A DNA stretch of 64,000 nucleotides from Methylobacterium nodulans ORS 2060 (GTDB taxonomy: Bacteria > Pseudomonadota > Alphaproteobacteria > Rhizobiales > Beijerinckiaceae): positions 5,478,001 through 5,542,000 of the forward strand of contig NC_011894.1 of the NCBI RefSeq assembly GCF_000022085.1. Reading direction: 5' to 3'. The notes beneath the pieces were generated by a model. That model saw only the letters and a program-made list of their open reading frames with translations, was not told the DNA's origin and searched no databases. The position numbers and the translations under genes are program-made. Positions 8,076-16,367 of this stretch are shown here, one piece after another (position 1 is the first letter of the stretch; each line of letters starts with the position of its first letter).

Positions 8076-8306
8076 CTACGCGCCGTTCGTCAGCTTCGCG
8101 ACCGCGACGACTATCTGCCGAAATTGGAGTGGCTTCTGCAGCCGCTCAACGCCGTTGAACTCCGCCGGGATTACCCTTGCATCGTAGCCGGTCGTGAACA
8201 CGAACGGGATGCTGCGGTCCCTCAGCACCTCGGTGAGCTGAGATGTCTCCTCTGCCGGTCGCGCGGCTCGCACCGTCGACCGCGGCGTCAGCCGCGACAT
8301 CGTCAC
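8076..8306 (-). pseudogene. C-terminal fragment of a single-domain response regulator
   Basis: 76 codons. The segment IPFVFTTGYDARVIPAEF, followed by RLQKPLQFRQIVVAVAKL, is the second half of a CheY-like receiver: the T/S and the conserved Lys-Pro pair of the alpha4-beta5 face are present. It resembles the single-domain receivers abundant in Methylobacterium. The phospho-accepting Asp and the N-terminal acidic pair are absent, and upstream sequence does not restore them. It is inside the inverted-repeat cassette, so it is probably a decayed passenger. Confidence 0.6.
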
Positions 8307-8513
8307 CGTGCTGAAAGGCGTGATCCGCGGACCGAGGTCGGCTACTCGTCCAAGGGCTATCTCTGAGCCGAGTTCGCAGACGACGTAGACCGAGTCAAGC
8401 CCCGCTTCATCGACAGACCAGTCAGGCGACTACTGGCCGATACCGGATCGGACTGCCGTGTCGACGCTGGTCTAATCAGCACCTAACACATACCATCAGA
8501 CAGGAGAGAAGGG

Positions 8514-9401
8514 ATGACAATCGTCGCATGCTGGCTGGACGAGAGCTATAGTGTAACTTCTCTCGCTGCGCTAGCGGACGCCAGGGCATCCGAGAGGGTC
8601 GGCACGGTGTGGTACACCCACTCTGACAATACCATCAAGCTCTTCTCAATTGATGTCCGCTGCTTCGATATGGACGCGCTGACGCCGGGCCTCGGCGCAT
8701 GGATGAACCCCTATTACGAAACAACGATAGGCCTGGGTTTCGCTGGGCACTGCTTCGAGGCCCTGACCGTCATTGCCCACATCCAGCGCGCCATGGGAGC
8801 GCTCATCATCGCCGACGGCAAGAAGGTCCAGCCGGTGTCCGACGGCCTCGTGAACCTCGCCAAGGAGATCGCAGAGCGATATCTGCGCGACCACAAATTC
8901 GGCTCGATGCGCGATCTCGAGCTGCTGCTTTTCGGATGGGATGGCCCGGCTCAGCCGTGGATCGCCAAGCTCGTCTGGGACAGGCAGACCAAGAAGGTGG
9001 TCAACACCGTCACCAAGCCGAGCAAGCCCGACGTTGTCACCATCGGCGACGGTGCGAAGGCCTCCAAACGGTTCGGCATCGCCGCGCGGATCCGCAAGAA
9101 GATCGCTCGCCAACTTGAGCGGTTCGTGTCAGCCCCGCTCTCGCAGCAGGGCGCCTTCTCCCAGGCAATCCTCGAAATCGAGGCGTCGCGGCGCATGGAA
9201 GAGGGCGTGGGCGCGCTGGTCGAGAGCCAATTCGTGCGCAGCGTTGGCGGCGTCCGGCAGAAGCTGCAGGTTGCATGGGAGGGCGGTCGCGCAGTCGCGG
9301 CGTTCACCGCCGACGACCAGCCCCACATCATGGATGGTTTGCCGTCCGTGCGGACCGATACGTCTCTTGGGCCAGTACCCATCGTCACAAAGATGAAGTG
9401 A
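8514..9401 (+). CDS. Possible Ntn-hydrolase (proteasome/HslV-like) protein
   Basis: 295 aa. The first ~90 residues show a pattern like proteasome beta or HslV subunits: Thr at position 2 (MTIVACW), an Asp in a LAALADARAS strand where the catalytic Asp sits, a Lys in NTIKLFSID, and GLGFAGHCFEALTVI resembling the GFAGxxxDA segment. If so, removal of Met would expose an N-terminal Thr nucleophile. The C-terminal half (KKIARQLERFVSAPLSQQG onward) is charged and unrelated to anything I know. A purine-rich AGGAGAGAAGGG run precedes the ATG. It is the only intact gene in the inverted-repeat cassette, with no HslU-like ATPase nearby. The fold call is tentative. Confidence 0.5.
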   Translation: MTIVACWLDESYSVTSLAALADARASERVGTVWYTHSDNTIKLFSIDVRCFDMDALTPGLGAWMNPYYETTIGLGFAGHCFEALTVIAHIQRAMGALIIADGKKVQPVSDGLVNLAKEIAERYLRDHKFGSMRDLELLLFGWDGPAQPWIAKLVWDRQTKKVVNTVTKPSKPDVVTIGDGAKASKRFGIAARIRKKIARQLERFVSAPLSQQGAFSQAILEIEASRRMEEGVGALVESQFVRSVGGVRQKLQVAWEGGRAVAAFTADDQPHIMDGLPSVRTDTSLGPVPIVTKMK

Positions 9402-9532
9402 CGACCTAAAGCAGCCTCAGTTCCGAAGCTGAAAGGCCGCTTTCAGGGCCGTCGCTATGCCGAGAACTAACGCGGTCGGGCGCAAGGCGGAACGTCCGCT
9501 TGCAGGCGGCGAGCCAAGCTCCGCAATCCACC

Positions 9533-9661
9533 GATTTTGTTGAAAAAGTCCCTGATGCCCTCCGGGACCTCTATATGTAGCAGCTGGTGCGACGTGCAGA
9601 CCCAACTCTTTGTATGCTGAGATCCGTCAACGAGCGCCAAAGCGAGTTTTTCAACACAATC
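9533..9661. repeat. 129-bp inverted-repeat-flanked remnant (MITE-like)
   Basis: Ends GATTTTGTTGAAAAAGTC (9533-9550) and the reverse complement of 9644-9661 agree at 16 of 18 positions. The interior is too short for a transposase and has no open frame of note. This is the look of a miniature element or the two ends of a collapsed insertion sequence, and it lies just inside the right end of the larger cassette. Confidence 0.5.
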
Positions 9662-9710
9662 CACCCTAAGCCGACCTCGCGAGTGGGTATCAAGCGTCAG
9701 ATTTTGACTG

Positions 9711-10343
9711 CTAGAACGAGTTCGGCGGGTCCTTTCTCCCCTCCCGCCAATCCGCCGTAAACCCGGGCCAGCACGCCTCCAGCTCTTCCAGGGCCTCTTC
9801 GGCCGGGGCGCTGCCATCCGGCGACATAAGAAGGAGTGCCATTGCAGCCATTGGGTCGCGCGGGATCGGAGGTTCAACCCATCCCGGCGCCTGTTTCAGC
9901 TTCTCTACCGGGACCAGTACGTGGAACTGCAACAGCCCCCGCAACTCGCGGAGCGCGCGCACCGCCACCGAGAGATCACCGGCCGCGGTCGCGGCGGCGT
10001 ACGTATGCGCGAGGCCGTCCACCATGAGCCTCGCGTAATCCTGTAGGGTGCGACGCTGTGCTTGCACTAAGGCACGGTCAAAGAGTCCATCGAGCACCAC
10101 TGAAGTGTCAGCCGGCGCAGAGGGTAGCTCCAGCCCCGCTTCCTGGTGCTGCGGATGCTGGGCGACTGGGGGCAGATGGAAGGTCACCGGACGCCCAAGG
10201 TGGCCGGCCCGATGCCGGTGGAGTGCAGATCGTGACGGTAGGGAGAACTGGGTCACCACATCATCGAGAGATGCACCAGCCCTGAGGGCGGCGTCGATGC
10301 CGGCCCGCGCCGGATGCGCGCAAATCGTGCAAGGGCGGGCCAT
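9711..10343 (-). CDS. Phage-type DNA-binding protein with N-terminal Cys/His motif and HTH, possibly 3'-truncated
   Basis: 210 aa. It opens with MARPCTICAHPARAGIDAAL, a short Cys-x2-Cys-x-His zinc-knuckle-like motif, followed by a helix-turn-helix ending in SRSALHRHRAGHL. This N-terminal pattern is common in small phage and mobile-element proteins, including terminase-small-subunit-like ones. A long helical middle (VQAQRRTLQDYARLMVDGLA) follows. Its TAG stop (9713-9711) lies inside the right inverted repeat of the neighbouring cassette, so the original C terminus may have been cut off. Function is unknown, and DNA binding is inferred from the HTH. Confidence 0.6.
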   Translation of the reverse strand: MARPCTICAHPARAGIDAALRAGASLDDVVTQFSLPSRSALHRHRAGHLGRPVTFHLPPVAQHPQHQEAGLELPSAPADTSVVLDGLFDRALVQAQRRTLQDYARLMVDGLAHTYAAATAAGDLSVAVRALRELRGLLQFHVLVPVEKLKQAPGWVEPPIPRDPMAAMALLLMSPDGSAPAEEALEELEACWPGFTADWREGRKDPPNSF

Positions 10344-10361
10344 CTCCGTTCTCCATTTTGC

Positions 10362-10395
10362 GTGTTTCGCTTCATCTCGCTTCGTTTCGAAACAC
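10362..10395. promoter_or_regulatory. Inverted repeat between two small minus-strand genes
   Basis: GTGTTTCG (10362-10369) pairs with CGAAACAC (10388-10395) across 18 bases, just upstream of the 9711-10343 gene and just downstream of the 10400-10660 gene. It could be an operator or a weak terminator. No U-run follows on the minus strand. Confidence 0.35.
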
Positions 10396-10399
10396 GGCC

Positions 10400-10660
10400 C
10401 TAGGCGCTCGGGCTCGGCTCGGCGGACCCCTGCACACCGAGAGCCTCACCAAGCTCGGTCACGGCGAGGTGGGCGGCCTTGAGGGAGAACTTCAGCAGGA
10501 GGCCGGCAACTTCCTCCTTCGGCCGCTTCGTGCGCGCGGCGACTGCATCGAGGGTGTCGCCATCAAAGAAAACGGCCTCAGCGACACCCAAGGCTTGCGT
10601 GTCTTCATCAAGGGGCAGGTAGAGATCAGCGGCGGTAGTTGGTGTGGTGTTAGTGGTCAT
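10400..10660 (-). CDS. Small hypothetical protein of the accessory region
   Basis: 86 aa, acidic, with a Thr-rich start (MTTNTTPTTAADLYLPLDED) and a helical middle containing LDAVAARTKRPKEEVAGLLL, which could be a helix-turn-helix-like segment. No domain is recognised. It belongs to a minus-strand series of small genes (11777 down to 9711) with short gaps or overlaps, probably one transcript. A purine-rich GGAGAAAGCTC stretch precedes the ATG and serves as a ribosome binding site. Confidence 0.5.
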   Translation of the reverse strand: MTTNTTPTTAADLYLPLDEDTQALGVAEAVFFDGDTLDAVAARTKRPKEEVAGLLLKFSLKAAHLAVTELGEALGVQGSAEPSPSA

Positions 10661-10681
10661 GAGCTTTCTCCGAGAGCAGGG

Positions 10682-11143
10682 CTAGGCGGCGGTGAGAGCT
10701 GGGACCCGGGCTGAGGTGAGGCCGAAGACAGCGGTAAGAGCCTCAGGCAGGCAGTTGGGCAGGTGCTCGCGCGGCGGAAGGAGGGCGCGCAGGGGTGGCG
10801 GCACGTACCCCTCACCCAACGGATCCGCGATGTCCCGGGCAGCGCGTTCCATGGCGCGGACAAGATCAGACCGAAGGCACGACGGCAGCGCCCCATCATG
10901 TTCCTCCACCAAATCGCCAAGAGCGACGTAGAGGCCCACCGAGGCCCAGAACTGTTCGAGCGCTTGGGTTTGTTCGATCCGGCCCCGATGTCTGTCGGCC
11001 TGAGCCGGTGCGACCTTGGCCTCTTGGAGGATCAAGGCGTGCGCGGCATGGCCACGGGCCACACATCGCGCTACCGCGACGAGGTCCAGAGGCGGACGGC
11101 AGCGGAAGGCGCGGGCGACGCGGTCGAAGGTGCCGGAGTTCAT
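10682..11143 (-). CDS. Hypothetical protein, coupled to the upstream winged-helix gene
   Basis: 153 aa when started at the ATG at 11143, whose ATGA overlaps the stop of the preceding gene. A start 15 bp earlier is possible. It is largely alpha-helical and rich in Ala, Arg and Leu (FDRVARAFRCRPPLDLVAVA, ALEQFWASVGLYVALGDLVE). No domain is recognised. Overlap with its neighbour and a 21-bp gap to the next gene place it in the same small operon. Confidence 0.5.
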   Translation of the reverse strand: MNSGTFDRVARAFRCRPPLDLVAVARCVARGHAAHALILQEAKVAPAQADRHRGRIEQTQALEQFWASVGLYVALGDLVEEHDGALPSCLRSDLVRAMERAARDIADPLGEGYVPPPLRALLPPREHLPNCLPEALTAVFGLTSARVPALTAA

Positions 11144-11556
11144 CGTGTTGCGGCCCACGCGCCCGGGATCAAGCCTTCCATGCTCAGGGAGCCGGAGGTG
11201 TGAGACCGCCGAAGAAGCTCGGCGCGCAGCAGGGCCGTCTTCAGATCAGTTGCACGCTGCGTCGTGACACCGAGGGCAGCGGCCAACTCAAAGGTGTCGA
11301 TGGTCAGCGGCTCGCCAGTGCGGCGGCAGGTGTCGAGCACGAGTGCGAGGAACCGGGCGGTATCGACGCCGTATCCGCGCTCCTTGGCCAACTTCACAAC
11401 TTCGGACGGGAGACCGTCGAATGGATCCGCCTCCTTGCGAGCCGGCGTGGGGGCCGAGGAAGACTCTCCGGTGAAGAGCCGAACGGGTCCGCGGCGAACG
11501 CGGAGGCTGTCGCTTTTCGCGGCGCGTCCGAGTGTGTTGATACCTAGATCAATCAT
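11140..11556 (-). CDS. Small protein with a winged-helix-like C-terminal half
   Basis: 138 aa from the ATG at 11556, which overlaps the stop codon of the upstream RHH-like gene by 4 bases (ATGA). The second half, TIDTFELAAALGVTTQRATD followed by KTALLRAELLRR, looks like a winged-helix DNA-binding domain. The first half is basic and unstructured (GINTLGRAAKSDSLRVRRGP). It probably acts with its operon partners in transcription control or maintenance of the element. The longer frame starting at 11625 would overlap the upstream gene strongly and is less likely. Confidence 0.5.
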   Translation of the reverse strand: MIDLGINTLGRAAKSDSLRVRRGPVRLFTGESSSAPTPARKEADPFDGLPSEVVKLAKERGYGVDTARFLALVLDTCRRTGEPLTIDTFELAAALGVTTQRATDLKTALLRAELLRRSHTSGSLSMEGLIPGAWAATR

Positions 11557-11777
11557 CGGGGTGCTCCTAGGGCAGGCTGTGCAACGTGTTGCACGACAAG
11601 GTCTGGATGGTTCCGCTCCAACCACTCGACCAGCGCGATCCGGACGATCATCGACTTCGAGACACCACCAGTCAGCGAGGCGGCTGCCCTACGTCGAGCT
11701 GCTGCCTTGTCGAGCGCCTGGATAAGTTCCGGGTCAGCCGCGGCGAAAATGACGGGGCGCGTCATGGCGATCCTCAA
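11553..11777 (-). CDS. Small ribbon-helix-helix-like protein
   Basis: 74 aa, from ATG 11777 or the internal ATG 11765. The order is a short strand (MTRPVIFAAAD), a helix (ELIQALDKAAARRRAAASL) and a second helix starting GGVSKSMIVRIALVEWLERN, which fits the ribbon-helix-helix fold of CopG/ParG/Arc-type proteins. Such proteins repress small operons or serve partition. It is first in the small operon running to 9711. One of the six 16-bp palindromes lies in its 3' coding part (11579-11594). The fold is inferred from pattern only. Confidence 0.5.
   Translation of the reverse strand: MRIAMTRPVIFAAADPELIQALDKAAARRRAAASLTGGVSKSMIVRIALVEWLERNHPDLVVQHVAQPALGAPR
11579..11594. repeat. Palindrome GTGCAAC-GT-GTTGCAC (family member 4 of 6)
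   Basis: Perfect 7-bp inverted half-sites around GT, inside the end of the RHH-like gene, where it encodes VQHVAQ on the minus strand. Its half-sites are identical to those at 3313 and 27048, and only the 2-bp core differs. Confidence 0.65.
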
Positions 11778-11971
11778 AGGGATCCCGCGGTCCTTTCGGA
11801 GCCGCGGGGAGAAGTCAGGAGCAGAGAGCCCGCAAAGGTGCAGGCTGCATCCTCTTTACCGCCTCAGGACCCGCTCAGCAAGCGTTGTCTTGAGTTTTTC
11901 TTACGCCTTACCTAGTCTACGATGCTTCGTCAACCGTGTTCGACTTCCTTTGTCACCCACTGAAGCTTCCG

Positions 11972-12202
11972 TCAACTCGGTCGTGCCCCCGCCTTGCGAA
12001 GCATCCCGCCGGGCCGCATGGCGTTGGCGGCCCATTCCGAGATTTTCTGGTCCATCATCACTTCGAGCTGTGCGGTGAGGTTGCGGTTGTTGGCCTCGTC
12101 CATCTTCGGGTTGCCGGACGAGCCCTTGCTCTCGACGGTGATGTTGACGTCGCCCATCGAGAAGGAGCCGCCCGTGAAACTTGTTGCACCGGTCGACTGC
12201 AT
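11972..12202 (-). pseudogene. C-terminal remnant of a phage tail tape-measure protein
   Basis: About 76 codons are readable (12202-11972). FTGGSFSMGDVNITVESKGS, then NPKMDEANNRNLTAQLEVMM, then NAMRPGGMLRK is the typical end of siphophage tape-measure proteins (a beta stretch around GDVN, then a helix, then MRPGG). The rest of that very long gene is absent: sequence upstream of residue ~4 becomes the degenerate trailer end of the CRISPR array. The 22-bp repeat with the GTGAAACTTGTTGCAC palindrome lies at the break. The array appears to abut debris of a former prophage. Confidence 0.55.
12170..12191. repeat. 22-bp direct repeat, right copy, containing palindrome GTGAAACTTGTTGCAC (member 5 of 6)
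   Basis: Identical to 3518-3539 over 22 bases in the same orientation. The palindrome itself is 12174-12189. It sits at the 5' break of the tape-measure remnant, about 30 bp before the last CRISPR repeat. Confidence 0.6.
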
Positions 12203-12220
12203 CCGGTCTGCGAGCCGCGC

Positions 12221-15200
12221 ACCTTCATCCCCGACTCGCGGGGGACACACCTCACCTCTCATCCCTGGCTGATCCGTCAGCGGATCATCCCTGCATCCAC
12301 GGGGGACACTCGCACGCCGCTGCCGGGCTAGAGTAGCGATGCGGATCATCCCCGCATCCGCGGGGGACACGGAAACTCGCTCGCCAACGTGGTCTTGCCG
12401 GCCGGATCGTCCCCGCATTCGAGGGGACACGATTGCGCAGGCGCAGGAGGCGGGCCGCAACACGGATCATCCCCGCATCCGCGGGGGACACGCGAGCGCG
12501 TGCGCTTCCTGACCGGCGGTCGTCGGATCATCCCCGCATCCGCGGGGGACACCGCGGCTGCGCCTGGCCGAGGAAGCTCTTGACCGGATCATCCCCGCAT
12601 CCGCGGGGGACACGCGGCGGGAGGATCAACCTCAATGACGTGCACGGATCATCCCCGCATCCGCGGGGGACACCGCAGAACGAACTATGACGCGATGGTC
12701 TCAGCCGGATCATCCCCGCATCCGCGGGGGACACATCGGGGATTGGCTGACCCTGTGGCTTGGAAACGGATCATCCCCGCATCCGCGGGGGACACGTCAG
12801 CCCACAGGCTGGCGAGAGCCAGTGCGGCGGATCATCCCCGCATCCGCGGGGGACACCACCGGAAGGCAGCGACAACCGCCGTCAAGTCCGGATCATCCCC
12901 GCATCCGCGGGGGACACGCCGCTGGCATCGCGTCTGAGGCAGTGCAGAGCGGATCATCCCCGCATCCGCGGGGGACACCCTCCTGCCCGGATCCGAACAC
13001 CGGCACCGGGCGGATCATCCCCGCATCCGCGGGGGACACCGTCCTACGGAATGGGCGCGGGCCGGCGGCGGCGGATCATCCCCGCATCCGCGGGGGACAC
13101 GCAGTCCAAGATGGGTCAGCAGATGCGGAAATCGGATCATCCCCGCATCCGCGGGGGACACGCTTATCTGGAGCTGACGGATAACCCTGCCATCGGATCA
13201 TCCCCGCATCCGCGGGGGACACGCCAGGGATCATGGCCGATACAGCTTCACGGGCGGATCATCCCCGCATCCGCGGGGGACACGGGCGCCGCGGCTTTGC
13301 AGCCTTGGGCTCCTCCGGATCATCCCCGCATCCGCGGGGGACACACGTCCATACCCACGTCCGCGCGGGCGGTTGGCGGATCATCCCCGCATCCGCGGGG
13401 GACACCGCCACGGCTGGCCATTGCGCCGAGCGACAGGCGGATCATCCCCGCATCCGCGGGGGACACTGGACCGGCACGCCGCACGCGGCGACTGTGCCCG
13501 GATCATCCCCGCATCCGCGGGGGACACCGCAGAACTTGCCACAAACGGCCGATCGGCGTCGGATCATCCCCGCATCCGCGGGGGACACGGCCGCAGCGCG
13601 CACCAGAGCGAGGCGCAGAGCGGATCATCCCCGCATCCGCGGGGGACACTTCAGCCAGGAAATCAAGGACTTCACGTCGGGCGGATCATCCCCGCATCCG
13701 CGGGGGACACGCCTCCGCGCCCCCTGTCACCGCGTCCGGTGCCGGATCATCCCCGCATCCGCGGGGGACACGCTATGATGTCCGCTGCAAGCAGCGCCTC
13801 GTGCGGATCATCCCCGCATCCGCGGGGGACACTCGAAACCAGGCATTCATCAGGCTTCCCAAGGCGGATCATCCCCGCATCCGCGGGGGACACGTCCGCT
13901 ACCGCAAGCACCCTGACGCGCTTGGAGGATCATCCCCGCATCCGCGGGGGACACGCGTGAGTGAGGAGCACCAGGGCAAGTTCTGGCGGATCATCCCCGC
14001 ATCCGCGGGGGACACCAAGATCGCCGCGGCCTGGACGGCGCAGGAGCCGGATCATCCCCGCATCCGCGGGGGACACGGCCCGGAGGAGCGCCGCGTTGCG
14101 AGGGCGGCCCACGGATCATCCCCGCATCCGCGGGGGACACACCACCCCGGACGACCTGCTGGACCTCGCGGACGGATCATCCCCGCATCCGCGGGGGACA
14201 CACGTGACAACTCAAGTGCTCGTCCAGCGTATGCGGATCATCCCCGCATCCGCGGGGGACACCAAACACCGCCCGCTGCGGTGGAAAGGACAGACGGATC
14301 ATCCCCGCATCCGCGGAGGACACAGAGAGGCGCGCTAGGCCATGCCGGTCTCCGTCGGATCATCCCCGCATCCGCGGGGGACACAGAGTGGCGCCTCAGT
14401 ATGGCGCTCCGCAGCGCGGATCATCCCCGCATCTGCGGGGGACACGCGTTGACGGCCGGCTAAATGGGCCGGTCTACCGGATCATCCCCGCATCCGCGGG
14501 GGACACCGGCGCCACGTCTGCCGGCCAGCGCCGTGTTTCGGATCATCCCCGCATCCGCGGGGGACACACGTCGGCCGGGCGGAGAGCTCGCACCTCGTCC
14601 GGATCATCCCCGCATCCGCGGGGGACACATCCTGCTCGGCGCCGTGCTGATTGCCGCGAGCGGATCATCCCCGCATCCGCGGGGGACACAGGCAGAAGCA
14701 GCTCGCCTGATCGTCCCCGGGCGGATCATCCCCGCATCCGCGGGGGACACCGTCCGGCGCCGTGCTTCTTCATCAGTTGCATCGGATCATCCCCGCATCC
14801 GCGGGGGACACGGTTGGTCGATGGTCAGCATCGGCGGCGCTGACGGATCATCCCCGCATCCGCGGGGGACACCCGTCCGTTGCCGCTACCGTTAGCGGGT
14901 CGACCGGATCATCCCCGCATCCGCGGGGGACACAATGGCAGTCCTGAGAATGGTGAAGTGACCAGCGGATCATCCCCGCATCCGCGGGGGACACGGCAGC
15001 CCGGCCACCCAGGCGTCGAGGTGGAACGGATCATCCCCGCATCCGCGGGGGACACGTCACGGTGGACGACACGCGGCCCTGGTAATTCGGATCATCCCCG
15101 CATCCGCGGGGGACACATGGCACGCGGCATGAAGGCGATTGCCGAGATCGGATCATCCCCGCATCCGCGGGGGACACTCACCCGATAGGCTCAACGTGAT

Positions 15201-16275
15201 GCCCGTGACCGGATCATCCCCGCATCCGCGGGGGACACCGCCCCGCCTGAACGTCCATGTCGTGGAGCATCGGATCATCCCCGCATCCGCGGGGGACACA
15301 GCAGCTTCGAGGTGATGTTGTCGGCCACTAGCGGATCATCCCCGCATCCGCGGGGGACACTTGCGAGAGCCGGGCCTAACACGTTGTCTAAGCGGATCAT
15401 CCCCGCATCCGCGGGGGACACACGTTCTGATCCCGCCAGTTGAATGCCCCGTACGGATCATCCCCGCATCCGCGGGGGACACCCGTCCGGGCATGTGGTC
15501 AAGGGCATCTCTGCCGGATCATCCCCGCATCCGCGGGGGACACCAGGTGCCGCACGATGCTCTGGCGTGTAAATACGGATCATCCCCGCATCCGCGGGGG
15601 ACACCAAATCGGGAACGCGGCAATCGATCCGGTTCCCGGATCATCCCCGCATCCGCGGGGGACACGGCCTCCCTTGCGACCCGCGGCCGTGGCCGAGCGG
15701 ATCATCCCCGCATCCGCGGGGGACACTACATTGTACGTTTCAATGACCGTGAGGCCGACGGATCATCCCCGCATCCGCGGGGGACACCGATAACTACTCT
15801 ATTCTAAAGGGCACTGTTACGGATCATCCCCGCATCCGCGGGGGACACACCTCCTGAAACAAGGCGCGGATCTCCTCGACCGGATCATCCCCGCATCCGC
15901 GGGGGACACAAGTCGATGCCGATACCTGGGTGCTGTTCGGACGGATCATCCCCGCATCCGCGGGGGACACGATCTCGGCGCCGCCCGACCTGTTCCAGGT
16001 GCCGGATCATCCCCGCATCCGCGGGGGACACTGCCGCGCGAGCGGTCAGCTCGGGCGCCTTATCGGATCATCCCCGCATCCGCGGGGGACACATCCGGTC
16101 GCGCAGGCGCACGATCTCCCGCGCCGGATCATCCCCGCATCCGCGGGGGACACTACGCACGGCGCAGTCGGCGGATTTCTGCAACCGGATCATCCCCGCA
16201 TCCGCGGGGGACACGGATCAAGGGCCGTCGCGCCCTTCTTCTCGAACGGATCATCCCCGCATCCGCGGGGGACAC
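12221..16275 (-). CRISPR. Type I-E CRISPR array, about 67 repeats and 66 spacers
   Basis: A 29-bp repeat alternates with mostly 32-bp spacers (61-bp period, occasionally 31 or 33). On the plus strand it reads CGGATCATCCCCGCATCCGC followed by GGGGGACAC. The stem CCCCGC/GCGGGG and the length are those of I-E repeats, and comparison with the E. coli repeat places transcription on the minus strand, with the leader next to cas2. Counting from 12463 to 16247 gives 63 repeats, and four more lie to the left. The leftmost are degenerate (12221-12248, 28 nt, several changes; 12281; 12403, with a 1-nt deletion), as expected at the old trailer end. Single-base variants occur within the array near 13926, 14295 and 14418. 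Transcripts would be cut by the adjacent Cas6e. Confidence 0.98.
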
Positions 16276-16367
16276 TCTTCCGATAAAGCCTTTGAAGAAC
16301 TCGTGTTTCACGATGTCAAAGAGCGCACCGACGTTCGGCAGGCGTTCCGGCGGATGAACGCTGAGCC
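16276..16367 (-). promoter_or_regulatory. CRISPR leader with candidate promoter
   Basis: Only 92 bp separate the newest repeat from the cas2 stop, so the leader is short or extends into cas2. It is AT-richer than its surroundings. On the minus strand TTGACA (16319-16314) could serve as the -35 box, followed by AT-rich sequence before the first repeat. A small palindrome CGTG-TTT-CACG (16302-16312) lies inside it. I see no clear IHF consensus. Confidence 0.55.

Larger units (their letters stand above)
7991..9714. mobile_element. 1.7-kb cassette bounded by 30-bp inverted repeats
   Basis: The left end (7991-8020) and the reverse complement of the right end (9685-9714) agree at 27 of 30 positions, including CTAG at the tips and the shared block GTCAAAATCTGACGCTTG. 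Between them are a broken response-regulator fragment, a gene with Ntn-hydrolase features and a small IR-flanked remnant. No transposase is present. The right inverted repeat supplies the TAG stop codon of the neighbouring gene 9711-10343, as expected if the cassette inserted into it. It could be a non-autonomous transposon or the shell of an IS with captured genes. Confidence 0.5.

Noticed and set aside
12389..15807. Long open frames on both strands across the CRISPR array (for example 12760-14463, 567 codons)
   Set aside because: They are translations of the stop-free 29-bp repeat in its three frames, showing the same repeated peptide (DHPRIRGGH, SSPHPRGT or IIPASAGDT) at fixed intervals. 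No coding content is implied.
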